Shown: piece after piece, positions 35,022 through 44,611 of the stretch
Position numbering within the stretch: the stretch's first letter is position 1
Layout of the letters: every line of letters begins with the position of its first letter
NCBI RefSeq assembly: GCF_001418015.1
Contig: NZ_LIQG01000020.1
Span: forward strand, 310,001 to 374,000
Direction: 5' to 3'
DNA from: Lacinutrix mariniflava
GTDB lineage: Bacteria; Bacteroidota; Bacteroidia; Flavobacteriales; Flavobacteriaceae
DNA: 64,000 nucleotides
Notes under the pieces: generated by a model
The model's input: the letters and a program-made list of their open reading frames with translations, nothing else
The model's database searches: none
What the model was told of the DNA's origin: nothing
Translations under genes and position numbers: made by a program

Positions 35022-36401
35022 ATTTACACAATAATAGACATAGAAACCACAGGTGGTAAGTATAACGAAGAAGGCATAACGGAGATTGCTATTTATAAAT
35101 TTGATGGTCACGAGGTTGTAGACCAATTTATTAGTTTAGTAAACCCGGAAAGAGAGATCCAACCTTTTGTAGTTAACCTTACAGGCATTAACAGTAACAT
35201 GCTAAAGAATGCACCTAAATTTTACGAAATAGCTAAACGCATTGTAGAAATTACAGAAGGTTGCGTTCTTGTTGCACATAATGCACAGTTTGATAATAGA
35301 ATTCTAACTACAGAGTTTAAACGTTTAGGTTTCGATTTCGATCGCGAAACACTATGTACAGTAGAATTAGCAAAAACACTAATTCCAGATCTACCTTCTT
35401 ACAGTTTAGGCAAATTAGTGCGTTCTTTAGGAATACCTGTTACAGATAGACATCGTGCTTCTGGAGATGCATTAGCAACAGTGAAACTATTTGAATTATT
35501 ATTGAGTAAAGATGTTGAGAAAACCATTATACAAACCTTTCTAAAAAAGCATCCTAAACTACAATTAGAGCCAAAACTTACAGACATTATTGCCCAAATG
35601 CCTTCTGAAACTGGAGTGTATTACATTCATAATAAAGAGGGTAATATTATTTACATTGGAAAGAGTAAGAATATTAAAAAACGGATAAACCAACACTTTA
35701 CAGGTAACGATAGGAAATCTAAAAAAATCCAGGTTCAAGTTGCAACAGTAACTTACGATGCGACTGGAAGTGAACTCATTGCTTTATTAAAAGAGAGTCA
35801 CGAAATTAAACAGAACAAACCTATTTTTAATCGTGCCTTGCGAAAAACTAAATTTTCTCATGCATTATACAGTTCAATAGACAGTAATGGTTACATAAAT
35901 TTAACTATTGATGTTTCCGATGGTCGTAAAAAATCGATCACAACTTTTAGTAATAGACAAAGTGCCAAAGACTTTATGCATCGTGCAGTAGAAACGTATT
36001 CTTTATGTTTAAAACTTACGGGTTTAGAAAAAACAGCTGACAGTTGTTTTAGATATGAATTGAAAGAATGTGAAGGTGCTTGTATAAATGAGGAAAACAC
36101 CGATATTTATAACGAAAGAGTTCAGCAGTTTATTGAAAAGTATAGCTATAAAGATCAAAACATGATTATTGTAGACAAAGGTAGAAAGGTTGATGAGCGT
36201 AGTGCTATTTTAATAGAAAATGGTGTTTTTAAAGGCTATGGTTTTTACAATTTAAACCATCAATTAAACAACATAGACATCTTGAAATCTATTATTATTC
36301 CAATGGAAAATAATAGATATACGCAGCATATTATACAAAGCTATCTGCGTAAAAATAAACGCCTTAAGATTTTAAAATTTGAGCCTAATACAAAAGAATA
36401 A
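35022..36401 (+). CDS. Exonuclease (DnaQ-like) fused to GIY-YIG nuclease domain; probable ATT start
   Basis: Domain order: a DEDD 3'-5' exonuclease (residues ~1-160; 'IIDIETTGG', 'VAHNAQFDNRI', 'RHRASGDALAT') then a GIY-YIG domain (~195-275; 'GVYYIHNKEGNIIYIGKSKNIKKR', 'ELIALLKESHEIKQNKPIFNRALR') and a Cho/UvrC-like tail. The first ATG at 35199 lies after the DIE motif, and the frame has stop TAA at 35007 with no ATG, GTG or TTG between. The ATT at 35022 gives (M)YTIIDIETTGG, matching the usual start of this family. It is thus either a rare ATT start or a mutated ATG. About 460 residues. Role: DNA repair. Confidence 0.85.
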   Translation: MYTIIDIETTGGKYNEEGITEIAIYKFDGHEVVDQFISLVNPEREIQPFVVNLTGINSNMLKNAPKFYEIAKRIVEITEGCVLVAHNAQFDNRILTTEFKRLGFDFDRETLCTVELAKTLIPDLPSYSLGKLVRSLGIPVTDRHRASGDALATVKLFELLLSKDVEKTIIQTFLKKHPKLQLEPKLTDIIAQMPSETGVYYIHNKEGNIIYIGKSKNIKKRINQHFTGNDRKSKKIQVQVATVTYDATGSELIALLKESHEIKQNKPIFNRALRKTKFSHALYSSIDSNGYINLTIDVSDGRKKSITTFSNRQSAKDFMHRAVETYSLCLKLTGLEKTADSCFRYELKECEGACINEENTDIYNERVQQFIEKYSYKDQNMIIVDKGRKVDERSAILIENGVFKGYGFYNLNHQLNNIDILKSIIIPMENNRYTQHIIQSYLRKNKRLKILKFEPNTKE

Positions 36402-36423
36402 TCTTTTTTAGTATTTTTGATTT

Positions 36424-37284
36424 ATGAGTAAAACAAGTAAACCTAACTGGAAAAATAAACTCCACGAGATTATCTACGAAGCAGATACTCCTGAAGGGAA
36501 ATTGTTTGATGTTGTATTACTTATTTTTATTCTTGCTAGTATTGCATTAGTTATGCTAGAGAGTGTTAGCACAATAGATAAAAAATATCACAACATATTA
36601 TATATTGGAGAATGGATAGTTACTATCCTCTTCTCAATAGAATACATTGCACGAATAATTACTGTAAATAAGCCTAAAAAATACATTTTAAGCTTTTATG
36701 GAATTATCGATTTATTATCTACCGTACCAATGTATTTATCTTTCTTCTTTGTTGGTGGCCATGCTTTAGTTGCTTTAAGAGCATTGCGTCTATTAAGAGT
36801 TTTTAGAATTTTAAAATTAGCTAGATATCTTGGTGCTTCTAACAAATTAGCTGGAGCTATAAAAGCAAGTCGTGCAAAAATATCTGTATTTCTATTTGCC
36901 GTTATTATTGCTGCTATTATTTTTGGGACCTTAATGTATTTAGTAGAAGGTGAAGAAAATGGCTTTAATAATATCCCAAAAAGTGTCTATTGGTGTATTG
37001 TAACATTAACCACTGTAGGCTTTGGAGATATTGCACCGCAAACACCTTTAGGACAACTTATTGCTACTATTATTATGATAATGGGTTATGGTATTATTGC
37101 TGTTCCTACAGGTATTGTTTCGGCAGAATATACTCGAAGTGCTAATAAAAAAGACGAAGAAAACAAGACAGAGCCAGATAAGATTAATCTTAATTCTCAA
37201 AATTGTCAAAATTGTTTGACAGCTAATCATATAGACGGAGCTGAATATTGCTATAATTGCGGTCACAACCTCCATATAGAATAA
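36424..37284 (+). CDS. Voltage-gated potassium channel with C-terminal zinc ribbon
   Basis: A 286-residue Kv-like channel. S1-S6 are visible; S4 is arginine-rich ('ALRALRLLRVFRILKLARYLG') and the filter 'TVGFGD' is at 197-202. After S6 comes a charged linker and 'CQNCLTANHIDGAEYCYNCGHN', a CxxC-x11-CxxC pattern (Cys 261, 264, 276, 279) that should bind zinc. That tail is unusual for a K+ channel and may sense metal or redox state or aid assembly. It sits 9 bases before miaA. Confidence 0.92.
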   Translation: MSKTSKPNWKNKLHEIIYEADTPEGKLFDVVLLIFILASIALVMLESVSTIDKKYHNILYIGEWIVTILFSIEYIARIITVNKPKKYILSFYGIIDLLSTVPMYLSFFFVGGHALVALRALRLLRVFRILKLARYLGASNKLAGAIKASRAKISVFLFAVIIAAIIFGTLMYLVEGEENGFNNIPKSVYWCIVTLTTVGFGDIAPQTPLGQLIATIIMIMGYGIIAVPTGIVSAEYTRSANKKDEENKTEPDKINLNSQNCQNCLTANHIDGAEYCYNCGHNLHIE

Positions 37285-37293
37285 TTCTACACA

Positions 37294-38208
37294 TTGAATT
37301 CTCAAAACAAATACCTTATTTCCATAGTAGGACCTACTGCCATTGGAAAAACCAGCTTGAGTATTAAACTCGCTAATTTTTTTAATACTGAAATACTTTC
37401 GGCAGATTCTCGACAGTTTTATAAAGAAATGCAAATTGGCACAGCTGCACCAACGGCTGAAGAATTAGCACAAGCGAAACACCATTTTATACATAACAAG
37501 TCTATTGAAGACATCTATAATGTTGGAACTTTTGAAAAAGAAGCTATAGCAACATTAGACACTTTGTTTAAAGCACACGATGTTGTTATAATGGTTGGTG
37601 GCTCTGGCCTTTATGTAGATGCTGTTACAAAAGGATTAGATTACTTTCCTGAAGTAGATAAAAGCATCAGAGAACGCTTGAATTTGGAGTTACTTGAAAA
37701 TGGCCTAGAAACACTTCAGCTACAGCTTAAAACATTAGATATCGATGCTTACAATACAATAGCAATAGATAATCCAAAGCGTGTTATTAGAGCTTTAGAA
37801 ATTTGTATTGGAAGTGGAAAACCTTATTCTTCATTTTTAAATAAAGATAAAAACAATCGTAATTTTAAAACTATAACTATAGGTTTAACTGCAGAAAGAG
37901 CAATAATTTACAATCGTATTAACAAACGTGTGGATATTATGATAGCTGACGGACAGCTAGAAGAAGCCAAATCTCTTTTAGACAAACAACATCTTAATGC
38001 TTTGAATACTGTTGGCTACAAAGAGTTGTTTAATTATTTAAAAGAAGAATGGACGCTTGATTTTGCAATTGAAGAAATGAAGAAGAATTCTCGTCGTTTT
38101 GCTAAACGCCAGTTAACGTGGTTTAAACGAAATGAAGACACCGTCTGGTTTGATTATGAAACCGAATCGCCAGAGATTATCTCCAAAGTACAAAGTAAAA
38201 TGCAATAG
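37294..38208 (+). CDS. miaA: tRNA dimethylallyltransferase
   Basis: A 304-residue enzyme that adds dimethylallyl to A37 of tRNAs reading UNN codons. Start is TTG at 37294. 'LISIVGPTAIGKTSLSI' is the P-loop, 'ILSADSRQFYKEMQIGTAAP' the tRNA-binding DSR motif, and 'MVGGSGLYVDAVTKG' another signature. All are intact. It is cotranscribed with the channel gene. Confidence 0.95.
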   Translation: MNSQNKYLISIVGPTAIGKTSLSIKLANFFNTEILSADSRQFYKEMQIGTAAPTAEELAQAKHHFIHNKSIEDIYNVGTFEKEAIATLDTLFKAHDVVIMVGGSGLYVDAVTKGLDYFPEVDKSIRERLNLELLENGLETLQLQLKTLDIDAYNTIAIDNPKRVIRALEICIGSGKPYSSFLNKDKNNRNFKTITIGLTAERAIIYNRINKRVDIMIADGQLEEAKSLLDKQHLNALNTVGYKELFNYLKEEWTLDFAIEEMKKNSRRFAKRQLTWFKRNEDTVWFDYETESPEIISKVQSKMQ

Positions 38209-38259
38209 AGCACTTTCTACTATTAAACTAATAGTATCTTAGTGTTAAGAATTAACTTT

Positions 38260-39531
38260 ATGAAAGAAAAAATATTACATTTTTTTAGGCTAGTTTATAG
38301 ATTAAAAGATAACATCGCATTCTATCCATCGTTAATAGGATTGGCTGGCTTTACCTTTGCCTATATTATGTTTTACTTAGAAGAGCGCGGTATTTCTAAA
38401 TATTTACTAGATGTAACACCACAATTAGTTATAAATAATACCGAAACTGCACGTGCACTTTTAACCACTTTTATCGCTGGTTTAATATCTATTATGGTAT
38501 TTAGTTTTACTATGGTAATGAGTATATTAAGTCAAGCATCTAGTAATTTCTCTCCTAGATTATTACCCGGATTGATATCTAATAGAAAACATCAAATTGT
38601 ATTAGGTTGCTACCTTGCTTCCATTATTTACTGTATAATTATTTTGGTATATATAGAACCAGATGGTAATAAATACCAGCTCCCTGGATTCTCAGTATTA
38701 TTTGCGATTATAGCTATGCTTATGTGTCTTGCCGCTTTTATATATTTTATACATTCTATTTCTCAAGCCATACAGATTAGTAATATTATGGAGAAGATTT
38801 TTTTATCTTCTAAAAGTCGCTTGGATATTTTAATTAAAAATGAAGATGAGAATGATGATATAAAGAAATTTGAAGACACTAAAAACTGGGAAAGATATCC
38901 TTCTAATATAAGTGGTTATCTACAAGATGTTTCTTTAAAAAATATTGCAAATATTGCAAAAGAGACTAATACAAGAATTCAAGTAACACCTGTAAAAGGA
39001 ACATTTGTTTTAACTGAAGACGATTTATTTAGAGCAGACAAGAAACTTGATGACGAGCAAGTAGAAAAGATTCTTAGACTTTTTGTTTTCGCACAAAGCG
39101 AAATGATAGAAGACAATTATGCTTTAGCCTTTAAGCAACTTACTGAAATTGCGGTAAAAGCAATGTCTCCAGGCATTAACGATCCTGGAACTGCAATTAA
39201 TGCCATAGATTATCTTACGCAACTCTTTGCTGTAAGATTAAGAAAAAACGATGTTACCTATACTAAAATAGATGATGAGATTAGAGCGACCATGAATACG
39301 TTAACTTTTAAAGAATTGTTATTTCAAGTTATGGCTGCTTTAAGAACGTATTGTAAACACGATATTATTATAGTTCAAAAACTTTTAACCATGTTATATA
39401 GCTTAAAATCCATTTGTAAAAATGAAGTGTATAGCGATGCTATTGAGACGGAAACAGAACAATTAAAACGAGATGCTAAAGAGAGTATTAAAAACGAGAG
39501 AGACCTTTCGTTTTTAAGAATTAACACATAA
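38260..39531 (+). CDS. DUF2254 family membrane protein
   Basis: 423 residues from the ATG at 38260 (a GTG 18 bases earlier would add six residues without RBS support). Four membrane segments lie at ~20-40, ~70-95, ~115-135 and ~150-170 ('MVFSFTMVMSILSQASSNFSPRLLPGLIS' is the DUF2254 signature). A soluble C-terminal domain follows, with 'SEMIEDNYALAFKQLTEIAVKAMSPGINDPGTA'. Function unknown; family proteins resemble small mechanosensitive or stress-related membrane proteins. Confidence 0.88.
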   Translation: MKEKILHFFRLVYRLKDNIAFYPSLIGLAGFTFAYIMFYLEERGISKYLLDVTPQLVINNTETARALLTTFIAGLISIMVFSFTMVMSILSQASSNFSPRLLPGLISNRKHQIVLGCYLASIIYCIIILVYIEPDGNKYQLPGFSVLFAIIAMLMCLAAFIYFIHSISQAIQISNIMEKIFLSSKSRLDILIKNEDENDDIKKFEDTKNWERYPSNISGYLQDVSLKNIANIAKETNTRIQVTPVKGTFVLTEDDLFRADKKLDDEQVEKILRLFVFAQSEMIEDNYALAFKQLTEIAVKAMSPGINDPGTAINAIDYLTQLFAVRLRKNDVTYTKIDDEIRATMNTLTFKELLFQVMAALRTYCKHDIIIVQKLLTMLYSLKSICKNEVYSDAIETETEQLKRDAKESIKNERDLSFLRINT

Positions 39532-39549
39532 AAAAATACTTTAACATCA

Positions 39550-39582
39550 CTAAAAACCACTGACATGAGGTGTTTTTTTATG
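39550..39582. terminator. Possible bidirectional terminator between convergent genes
   Basis: AAAAACCACT...AGGTGTTTTTTT is an imperfect hairpin with A and T flanks between the DUF2254 gene (plus, end 39531) and the response-regulator gene (minus, end 39602). The stem has a mismatch, so confidence is moderate. Confidence 0.4.
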
Positions 39583-39601
39583 TAAATTTAAATTTTGTTG
39601 A

Positions 39602-40309
39602 TTACTCTGGAGTTACAACTAATCTAAAACCTTCACCATGAATGTTTAGTATTTCTACTTTATCATCTACTTTAAGGTATTTACGTAATTTAGCGATATA
39701 AACGTCCATACTTCTAGATGTAAAATAATTATCATCTCTCCATATTTTTGTTAATGCTAATTCTCTTGGCATTAAATCGTTTTCATGTAAAGCTAATAAA
39801 CGTAATAATTCATTTTCTTTAGGAGACAATTTTGTTGCTTCACCACCTTTATAAGTAAGAAATCTTAATTTAGAATTAAGGTCGAAATTACCAATTTTAA
39901 ATTCAAATTGCTTACTATCCGCAACTGTATCTGTTGCTTTTCTAGTCATGATTGCTTTAATTTTCATTAAAAGCACCTCACTATCAAAAGGCTTATTAAG
40001 GTAATCGTCTGCTCCTACTTTATAACCTTTAAGTACATCTTCTTTCATTGCTTTTGCAGTAAGAAAGATAATTGGCACTTCAGCATTTTTTTCTCTAATT
40101 TCTTTAGCGAGTGTGAAACCGTCTTTATAAGGCATCATAACATCTAAGATACAAAGGTCATAATCGTCCTTTTTAAACTTTTCGAAGCCTTCCATACCAT
40201 TTTTAGCATGGACAACTGCGTAGTCATTCATCATTAAATAATCTTTTAAAACTGTTCCAAAATTTGGATCATCCTCAACTAATAATATTTTCTTTTCTTG
40301 TTCGTCCAT
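39602..40309 (-). CDS. OmpR-family response regulator
   Basis: A 235-residue regulator: receiver domain (1-120) with the phospho-acceptor Asp56 ('LCILDVMMPYKDG'), acidic residues Asp13/Asp14 and the switch Lys in 'NKPFD', then a winged-helix DNA-binding domain ('LSPKENELLRLLALHENDLMPRELALTKIW...SMDVYIAKLRKYL'). It resembles RprY-type regulators of Bacteroidota. The histidine kinase gene lies 4 bases upstream on the same strand, so this is the pair's regulator. Confidence 0.94.
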   Translation of the reverse strand: MDEQEKKILLVEDDPNFGTVLKDYLMMNDYAVVHAKNGMEGFEKFKKDDYDLCILDVMMPYKDGFTLAKEIREKNAEVPIIFLTAKAMKEDVLKGYKVGADDYLNKPFDSEVLLMKIKAIMTRKATDTVADSKQFEFKIGNFDLNSKLRFLTYKGGEATKLSPKENELLRLLALHENDLMPRELALTKIWRDDNYFTSRSMDVYIAKLRKYLKVDDKVEILNIHGEGFRLVVTPE

Positions 40310-40313
40310 AATG

Positions 40314-41876
40314 TTATGATATTAACGGAAGTTTTATCGTGAAAGCACTTCCTTTTCCTTTTTCACTCGTTACTGATATATGACCACTGTGATCTTCTAC
40401 AATTCTTTTTACATAAGATAAGCCTAAACCATGACCTTTTACGTTATGTATATTACCTGTGTGTTCTCTATAAAATTTTTCAAAAACACGCTTTACAGCA
40501 GCTTTACTCATTCCGCTACCCTCATCTTTAATAGTCACCAAAATATTATTTCCAACATTTACTGATTCGACAGTAATTTTTGGAGCATCTGGAGAATATT
40601 TGATAGCATTATCTAAAATATTTACTAAAACATTTATAAAATGCGTTTCATTAGCTAGTACAGATGATTTAGTTGCCTTTAGTTCTGTTTCTATATGACC
40701 TTGTCTATCTTCCACAATTAACTCGACGTGAGAGATTGCGTCTTCTACTAAGTCGTGTAAACTAACACCTTCCTTACTAATGTTTAACTCGTTTTTTTCA
40801 AGTTTAGATATTCTAAGTACATTTTCTACTTGCGCATGCATACGTTTATTTTCTTCTCGTATCATTTGCAAATAGCGTTTTACTTTCTCTTTATCATTAA
40901 TTATTTTAGGATTCTTAATAGAATCTAAAGCCAGATTTATGGTTGCAATTGGAGTTTTAAACTCATGCGTCATATTATTAATAAAATCTGTTTTAATTTC
41001 GGCAATCTGACGTTGCTTTATAATCTGTGATAATGCCGTTACAAAGGCTATTAGTATTATGGATGTAAATAAAATAGATAAGCCTAACATACCTATTACA
41101 GAAGACCATATAAACCTATTTCTATCTGGAAAATTAACTAGCAAGCGATAATTATAATTACCATTATCCTCAGTAAAAATGGGAAATCCCATTGTTCCTT
41201 GGTTTTCTAACTCAAAATTATCTGTTTGTACTTTTGTTGCTAAATCATTACTATAAATAGCAAATTCGTAATCAATATCGATATCAAACTGCATTAATTT
41301 AAGACTGAGTAATCTCTCTATTTTTTCTTTTGATATTCGTTGGTGTATTGGTGTTCTATAAGCGAAATTTCTGTAATATGGTTCAAACAGAATTTTTTCT
41401 GTTTTCCCATATTCTATAAACGTTTCATTGATCTTTACTTTACCATCAATTTCACTTGTTTTATAGACTTTCGTTTCGTTTTCACTAATAACCTTTTTTA
41501 TACTTATAGTATCTAAACCTATGTCAAAGAGCGCCGGAGATAGTTTATAATTCTCTTCTAATATTCCATTTCTATAAACTAATGTTTCATTTTTAGCTTG
41601 ATCTTCCTGTTTAATATAAAGGTTAATAATGGCCGTTGTATCTTTAATAACATCAATATCTTGCGCCATCAATTTCCTTAAACTATTAACATGATCTCTA
41701 TATTCTTCTGTTTCTACATTTTTAGTAACTTGTATTAAGGCCTGTTTAACGTTAAAGTTAAAATTATCCTCTTTGCTACTAATAGAATTAGAAATATAAT
41801 AGGCTTGCACAAAAATTATTCCTATAAGAGATAGACTCATTAGGGTAGCTAGTACAAAAAACACTTTTTTACTCAT
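40314..41876 (-). CDS. Sensor histidine kinase, partner of the adjacent regulator
   Basis: A 520-residue membrane kinase. One TM segment at ~8-30, an extracytoplasmic region of ~220 residues, and a second TM at ~258-285 precede the HisKA box 'FINNMTHEFKTPIATIN' (H-box). The ATPase domain has 'NILDNAIKYSP' (N-box), 'IKDEGSGM' (G1) and 'GHGLGLSYVKRI' (G2). The sensor region has no recognised domain. It is transcribed before the response-regulator gene and probably resembles RprX. Confidence 0.94.
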   Translation of the reverse strand: MSKKVFFVLATLMSLSLIGIIFVQAYYISNSISSKEDNFNFNVKQALIQVTKNVETEEYRDHVNSLRKLMAQDIDVIKDTTAIINLYIKQEDQAKNETLVYRNGILEENYKLSPALFDIGLDTISIKKVISENETKVYKTSEIDGKVKINETFIEYGKTEKILFEPYYRNFAYRTPIHQRISKEKIERLLSLKLMQFDIDIDYEFAIYSNDLATKVQTDNFELENQGTMGFPIFTEDNGNYNYRLLVNFPDRNRFIWSSVIGMLGLSILFTSIILIAFVTALSQIIKQRQIAEIKTDFINNMTHEFKTPIATINLALDSIKNPKIINDKEKVKRYLQMIREENKRMHAQVENVLRISKLEKNELNISKEGVSLHDLVEDAISHVELIVEDRQGHIETELKATKSSVLANETHFINVLVNILDNAIKYSPDAPKITVESVNVGNNILVTIKDEGSGMSKAAVKRVFEKFYREHTGNIHNVKGHGLGLSYVKRIVEDHSGHISVTSEKGKGSAFTIKLPLIS

Positions 41877-41947
41877 CCATTCAAAATTAATATTTTAACA
41901 TTTAGTAAGCCTTGCTTTTAACCTTACATTAACAAAAATGTTAAAAT

Positions 41948-42541
41948 TTAAAATTTACGCACTTCTTTTAAGAGTTTTGTGTGAGTATTTAACACCTCTT
42001 TTTTAGTAGTTTCGAGGTTAGTATTTACAATTACAAAGTCTGAAAGTTTAACTTTCTCCTCATCTTCCCATTGGTTAGCAATAATGGCTTTCACCTTATC
42101 TACGCTAGCATTATCGCGCTTTAATACACGTTCAATACGCGTTTTTTCTGGTGCTGTAACTGTAATAATATAATCGTAGTTTTTATAACTTCCGTTTTCA
42201 AAAAGAATAGCTGCCTCTTTAATAACATAAGGCGCCTTTTGTTTGTTTTTCCATTTTATAAAATGCTTTCCAACTTTAGGATGTACAATGGCATTCATTT
42301 TTTCTAAAAGCGCTTTATCATTAAAAATGGCTTTTGCTAAGTATGGCCTATTTAATTTGTTGTCTTTGTAAGCAACTTCTCCAAAAAGTGCAATTAGTTT
42401 TCGTTTAATAACTTTAGACGTGTTCATTAACCTTTTAGCTTCATCATCTGCTATATAAATAGGTATTCCTAAAGCTTCGAAGGCTTTTGCAACAGTAGTT
42501 TTTCCACTACCTATTCCGCCTGTAAGTCCAACTGTTATCAT
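41948..42541 (-). CDS. coaE: Dephospho-CoA kinase
   Basis: A 197-residue kinase for the last step of coenzyme A synthesis. The P-loop 'GLTGGIGSGKTTV' is at residues 5-17; 'IYIADDEAKRLM' and 'YDYIITVTAPEKTRIERVLKRD' are family motifs. It overlaps the YbbR gene by 4 bases (ATGA), so translation is coupled. Confidence 0.96.
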   Translation of the reverse strand: MITVGLTGGIGSGKTTVAKAFEALGIPIYIADDEAKRLMNTSKVIKRKLIALFGEVAYKDNKLNRPYLAKAIFNDKALLEKMNAIVHPKVGKHFIKWKNKQKAPYVIKEAAILFENGSYKNYDYIITVTAPEKTRIERVLKRDNASVDKVKAIIANQWEDEEKVKLSDFVIVNTNLETTKKEVLNTHTKLLKEVRKF

Positions 42542-43500
42542 TCTGAAATTATATATTCTATTTTTTGTTCGTGTAAACGTGATGTTTTAATCGCTTTTGG
42601 AGCCCTTATTAACTTTGGTGATAGATAAGTTGATTTACTATTATGTTCTTTAAAGTCGCACACAACTTCAAAGTCGTTTATATCAATAGTATTATAACTT
42701 TCTAGGCTTGTGTAATATGATAAATTAATAGTCTTAGGAAAATAATTAACATTTATATTCTTTGGAATATTGATAATGTTTACGGGTAAACTAAGAGTAC
42801 CTTCAGTAAACTTCTCTGCCTTAACCTGGACATTAACCGTTTTTGTTTTTACGGTAATTTGAGACTCTAAATTCTCTAATTTTAATGCCAGTTGGCTACT
42901 AAACGGTTTATTTACATCGTTCTTGTTTAATACTTCTGTTTCTATCACATCAATTTTAGAAAGTAGAGATTCTGGCCCAATTATTTTTACCGAGTCTGGT
43001 ACGGCAACTATAGTATTTAAAACATTATAACCAGGACTGTAACTAATGTTTAAATTTGGTCTTACTGGTATTGTTTTTACTGCATTAATATCGACTTTAA
43101 ACAAAAGTGTATCTGGATTAATTGTCTTTACAACAATGTCTTTATTAAACTGACCGTTAATTCCTGCATAACCTCTAGACAAAGACCATACGTAAAGAGA
43201 ATCGATTTTTTTAATTTCATTTTTAAAATCGATAACTACAGAAGGTGTCTTAGTATAATATTGCATCCATTCGAAACCATCTGCCGTCATTGTAAAATTT
43301 AATACGTTAGACGAATCGTTAAGCACAATCATTTCGTCTGGAATATTATCTAACGTAACATTAAATTTTACTGTGCTTGTATAGCTTGCAGAAAGTCTTG
43401 CCAACACCAAAATAAAAAAAGCTAGTATAAAAAAGATAAGGAAGACATTAAGCTTCCTGCTTTTTACAAAGTTTTTTAATTTACTAGTGACTACAGACAT
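42538..43500 (-). CDS. YbbR-like domain protein
   Basis: A 320-residue protein with one N-terminal TM segment (~18-40, 'NVFLIFFILAFFILVLARLSA') and YbbR-type beta-sandwich repeats ('VRPNLNISYSPGYNVLNTIVAVPDSVKIIGPESLLSKIDVIET' is the clearest). It is anchored in the cytoplasmic membrane facing the periplasm. In other bacteria YbbR is linked to c-di-AMP cyclase control, but no such gene lies here. It shares one base with the upstream glycosyltransferase stop (TAATG). Confidence 0.86.
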   Translation of the reverse strand: MSVVTSKLKNFVKSRKLNVFLIFFILAFFILVLARLSASYTSTVKFNVTLDNIPDEMIVLNDSSNVLNFTMTADGFEWMQYYTKTPSVVIDFKNEIKKIDSLYVWSLSRGYAGINGQFNKDIVVKTINPDTLLFKVDINAVKTIPVRPNLNISYSPGYNVLNTIVAVPDSVKIIGPESLLSKIDVIETEVLNKNDVNKPFSSQLALKLENLESQITVKTKTVNVQVKAEKFTEGTLSLPVNIINIPKNINVNYFPKTINLSYYTSLESYNTIDINDFEVVCDFKEHNSKSTYLSPKLIRAPKAIKTSRLHEQKIEYIISE

Positions 43501-44507
43501 TATTTAGATTTAAAAAATAATTTTGGAAATTGCTGTTCTGGATTTCGATTTAAAATACCTATAAAAAAAGTAGATTTAAAAAAACCGATGCCATAACCAA
43601 AAAACTGAATTGTTATTGCTATTAAGGATTGAAACGTTACAACTATATTTTTTGTTTGAAATAAAGCTATAATAAACGCCAAGATATAATAACCTAATAT
43701 AAGATATAAAGGTAGTAATACATTAATAAAAGTTAGTAAAACTGAAAGCATAACACCAAAAACAAATACCGAAGGAAACCAATAGGTGATTTTTTTTGTC
43801 TCTGGATGCCATTTATTAAGAATAGGACGTACCATTCCAAATTTATTGACTTGCGTATAAAATTTAGACCACGAAATTCTACGTTTATGGTATACATAAG
43901 CCGTTTGAAAAAATGCTGTTTCAAAACCTAAATTCCATAAACGAATAGACAAATCTGGATCCTCTCCTGGATGAATACGCCCAAAGCCTTGAGTGGCTTC
44001 GAAAGCTTTTTTAGATAAACCCATGTTAAAACTCCTAGGCTGAAATTTATCGACACTATTTTTATTACCTCTTATACCTCCTGTTGTAATAAACGAAGTC
44101 ATACTAAAATTAATAGCCTTTTGTAAATTTGAGAATGAAGCATGTGCTGCATCTGGGCCTCCAAAACAATCGACGTAATTACTATTTAAAGTCTTTTTAA
44201 CTTCTTTTAGATATTGATTAGGTAGAATACAATCACTATCTAAAATAATAAAATAATTGCCTTTTGCCTTTTGCATGCCAAAATTTCTAGAATCTCCTGG
44301 TCCAGAATTTTCTTTAAAGTAATAAGCAATATTTAATTGTGAAGCATAATTTTTTACTACTAGCTCTGATGAGTCTGTAGAACCATCTTCTACAATAACA
44401 ATCTCAAATTCTGTTGTATCTTCTAGTTTTGCAAAACTTTGCAAAAGCTCCTCTATTTCGTTAGGACGGTTATAAACAGGTATAATAAATGAAAATGATA
44501 ATTGCAT
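43500..44507 (-). CDS. Glycosyltransferase family 2
   Basis: 335 residues from the ATG at 44507. The longer frame from 44543 only adds a hydrophobic stub, while 'SFSFIIPVYNRPNEIEELL' is the usual GT2 start. GT-A motifs: 'IVIVEDGSTDSSE', 'YFIILDSDCILP' (DxD) and 'GEDPDLSIRLWNLGFETAF' (ED). The C-terminus has two or three TM segments (~235-300), so it is membrane-bound and probably makes envelope polysaccharide or glycolipid. Confidence 0.9.
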   Translation of the reverse strand: MQLSFSFIIPVYNRPNEIEELLQSFAKLEDTTEFEIVIVEDGSTDSSELVVKNYASQLNIAYYFKENSGPGDSRNFGMQKAKGNYFIILDSDCILPNQYLKEVKKTLNSNYVDCFGGPDAAHASFSNLQKAINFSMTSFITTGGIRGNKNSVDKFQPRSFNMGLSKKAFEATQGFGRIHPGEDPDLSIRLWNLGFETAFFQTAYVYHKRRISWSKFYTQVNKFGMVRPILNKWHPETKKITYWFPSVFVFGVMLSVLLTFINVLLPLYLILGYYILAFIIALFQTKNIVVTFQSLIAITIQFFGYGIGFFKSTFFIGILNRNPEQQFPKLFFKSK

Positions 44508-44528
44508 AATACAAATGTAAAGTAATAC

Positions 44529-44562
44529 AATAAAAAAAGCCACTCAAAAATGAGTGGCTTTT
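44529..44562 (-). terminator. Intrinsic terminator of the 44612 T9SS gene
   Basis: On the minus strand GCCACTCA (44558-44551) pairs with TGAGTGGC (44546-44539), loop of four T, followed by seven T (44538-44532). An 8-bp perfect stem with a strong U tail lies ~50 bases after the stop codon. Confidence 0.85.
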
Positions 44563-44611
44563 AAAATATTTATGTTGTACTAAATTTAGTAAAACACTAT
44601 ATAAGCGATTA

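Noticed and set aside
35199-36401. Exonuclease gene starting at ATG 35199
   Set aside because: This start would remove the DIE catalytic motif that is plainly encoded in the same frame upstream.
37048-37434. 128-codon minus-strand frame across the K+ channel/miaA junction
   Set aside because: Shadow of two well-supported genes on the other strand.
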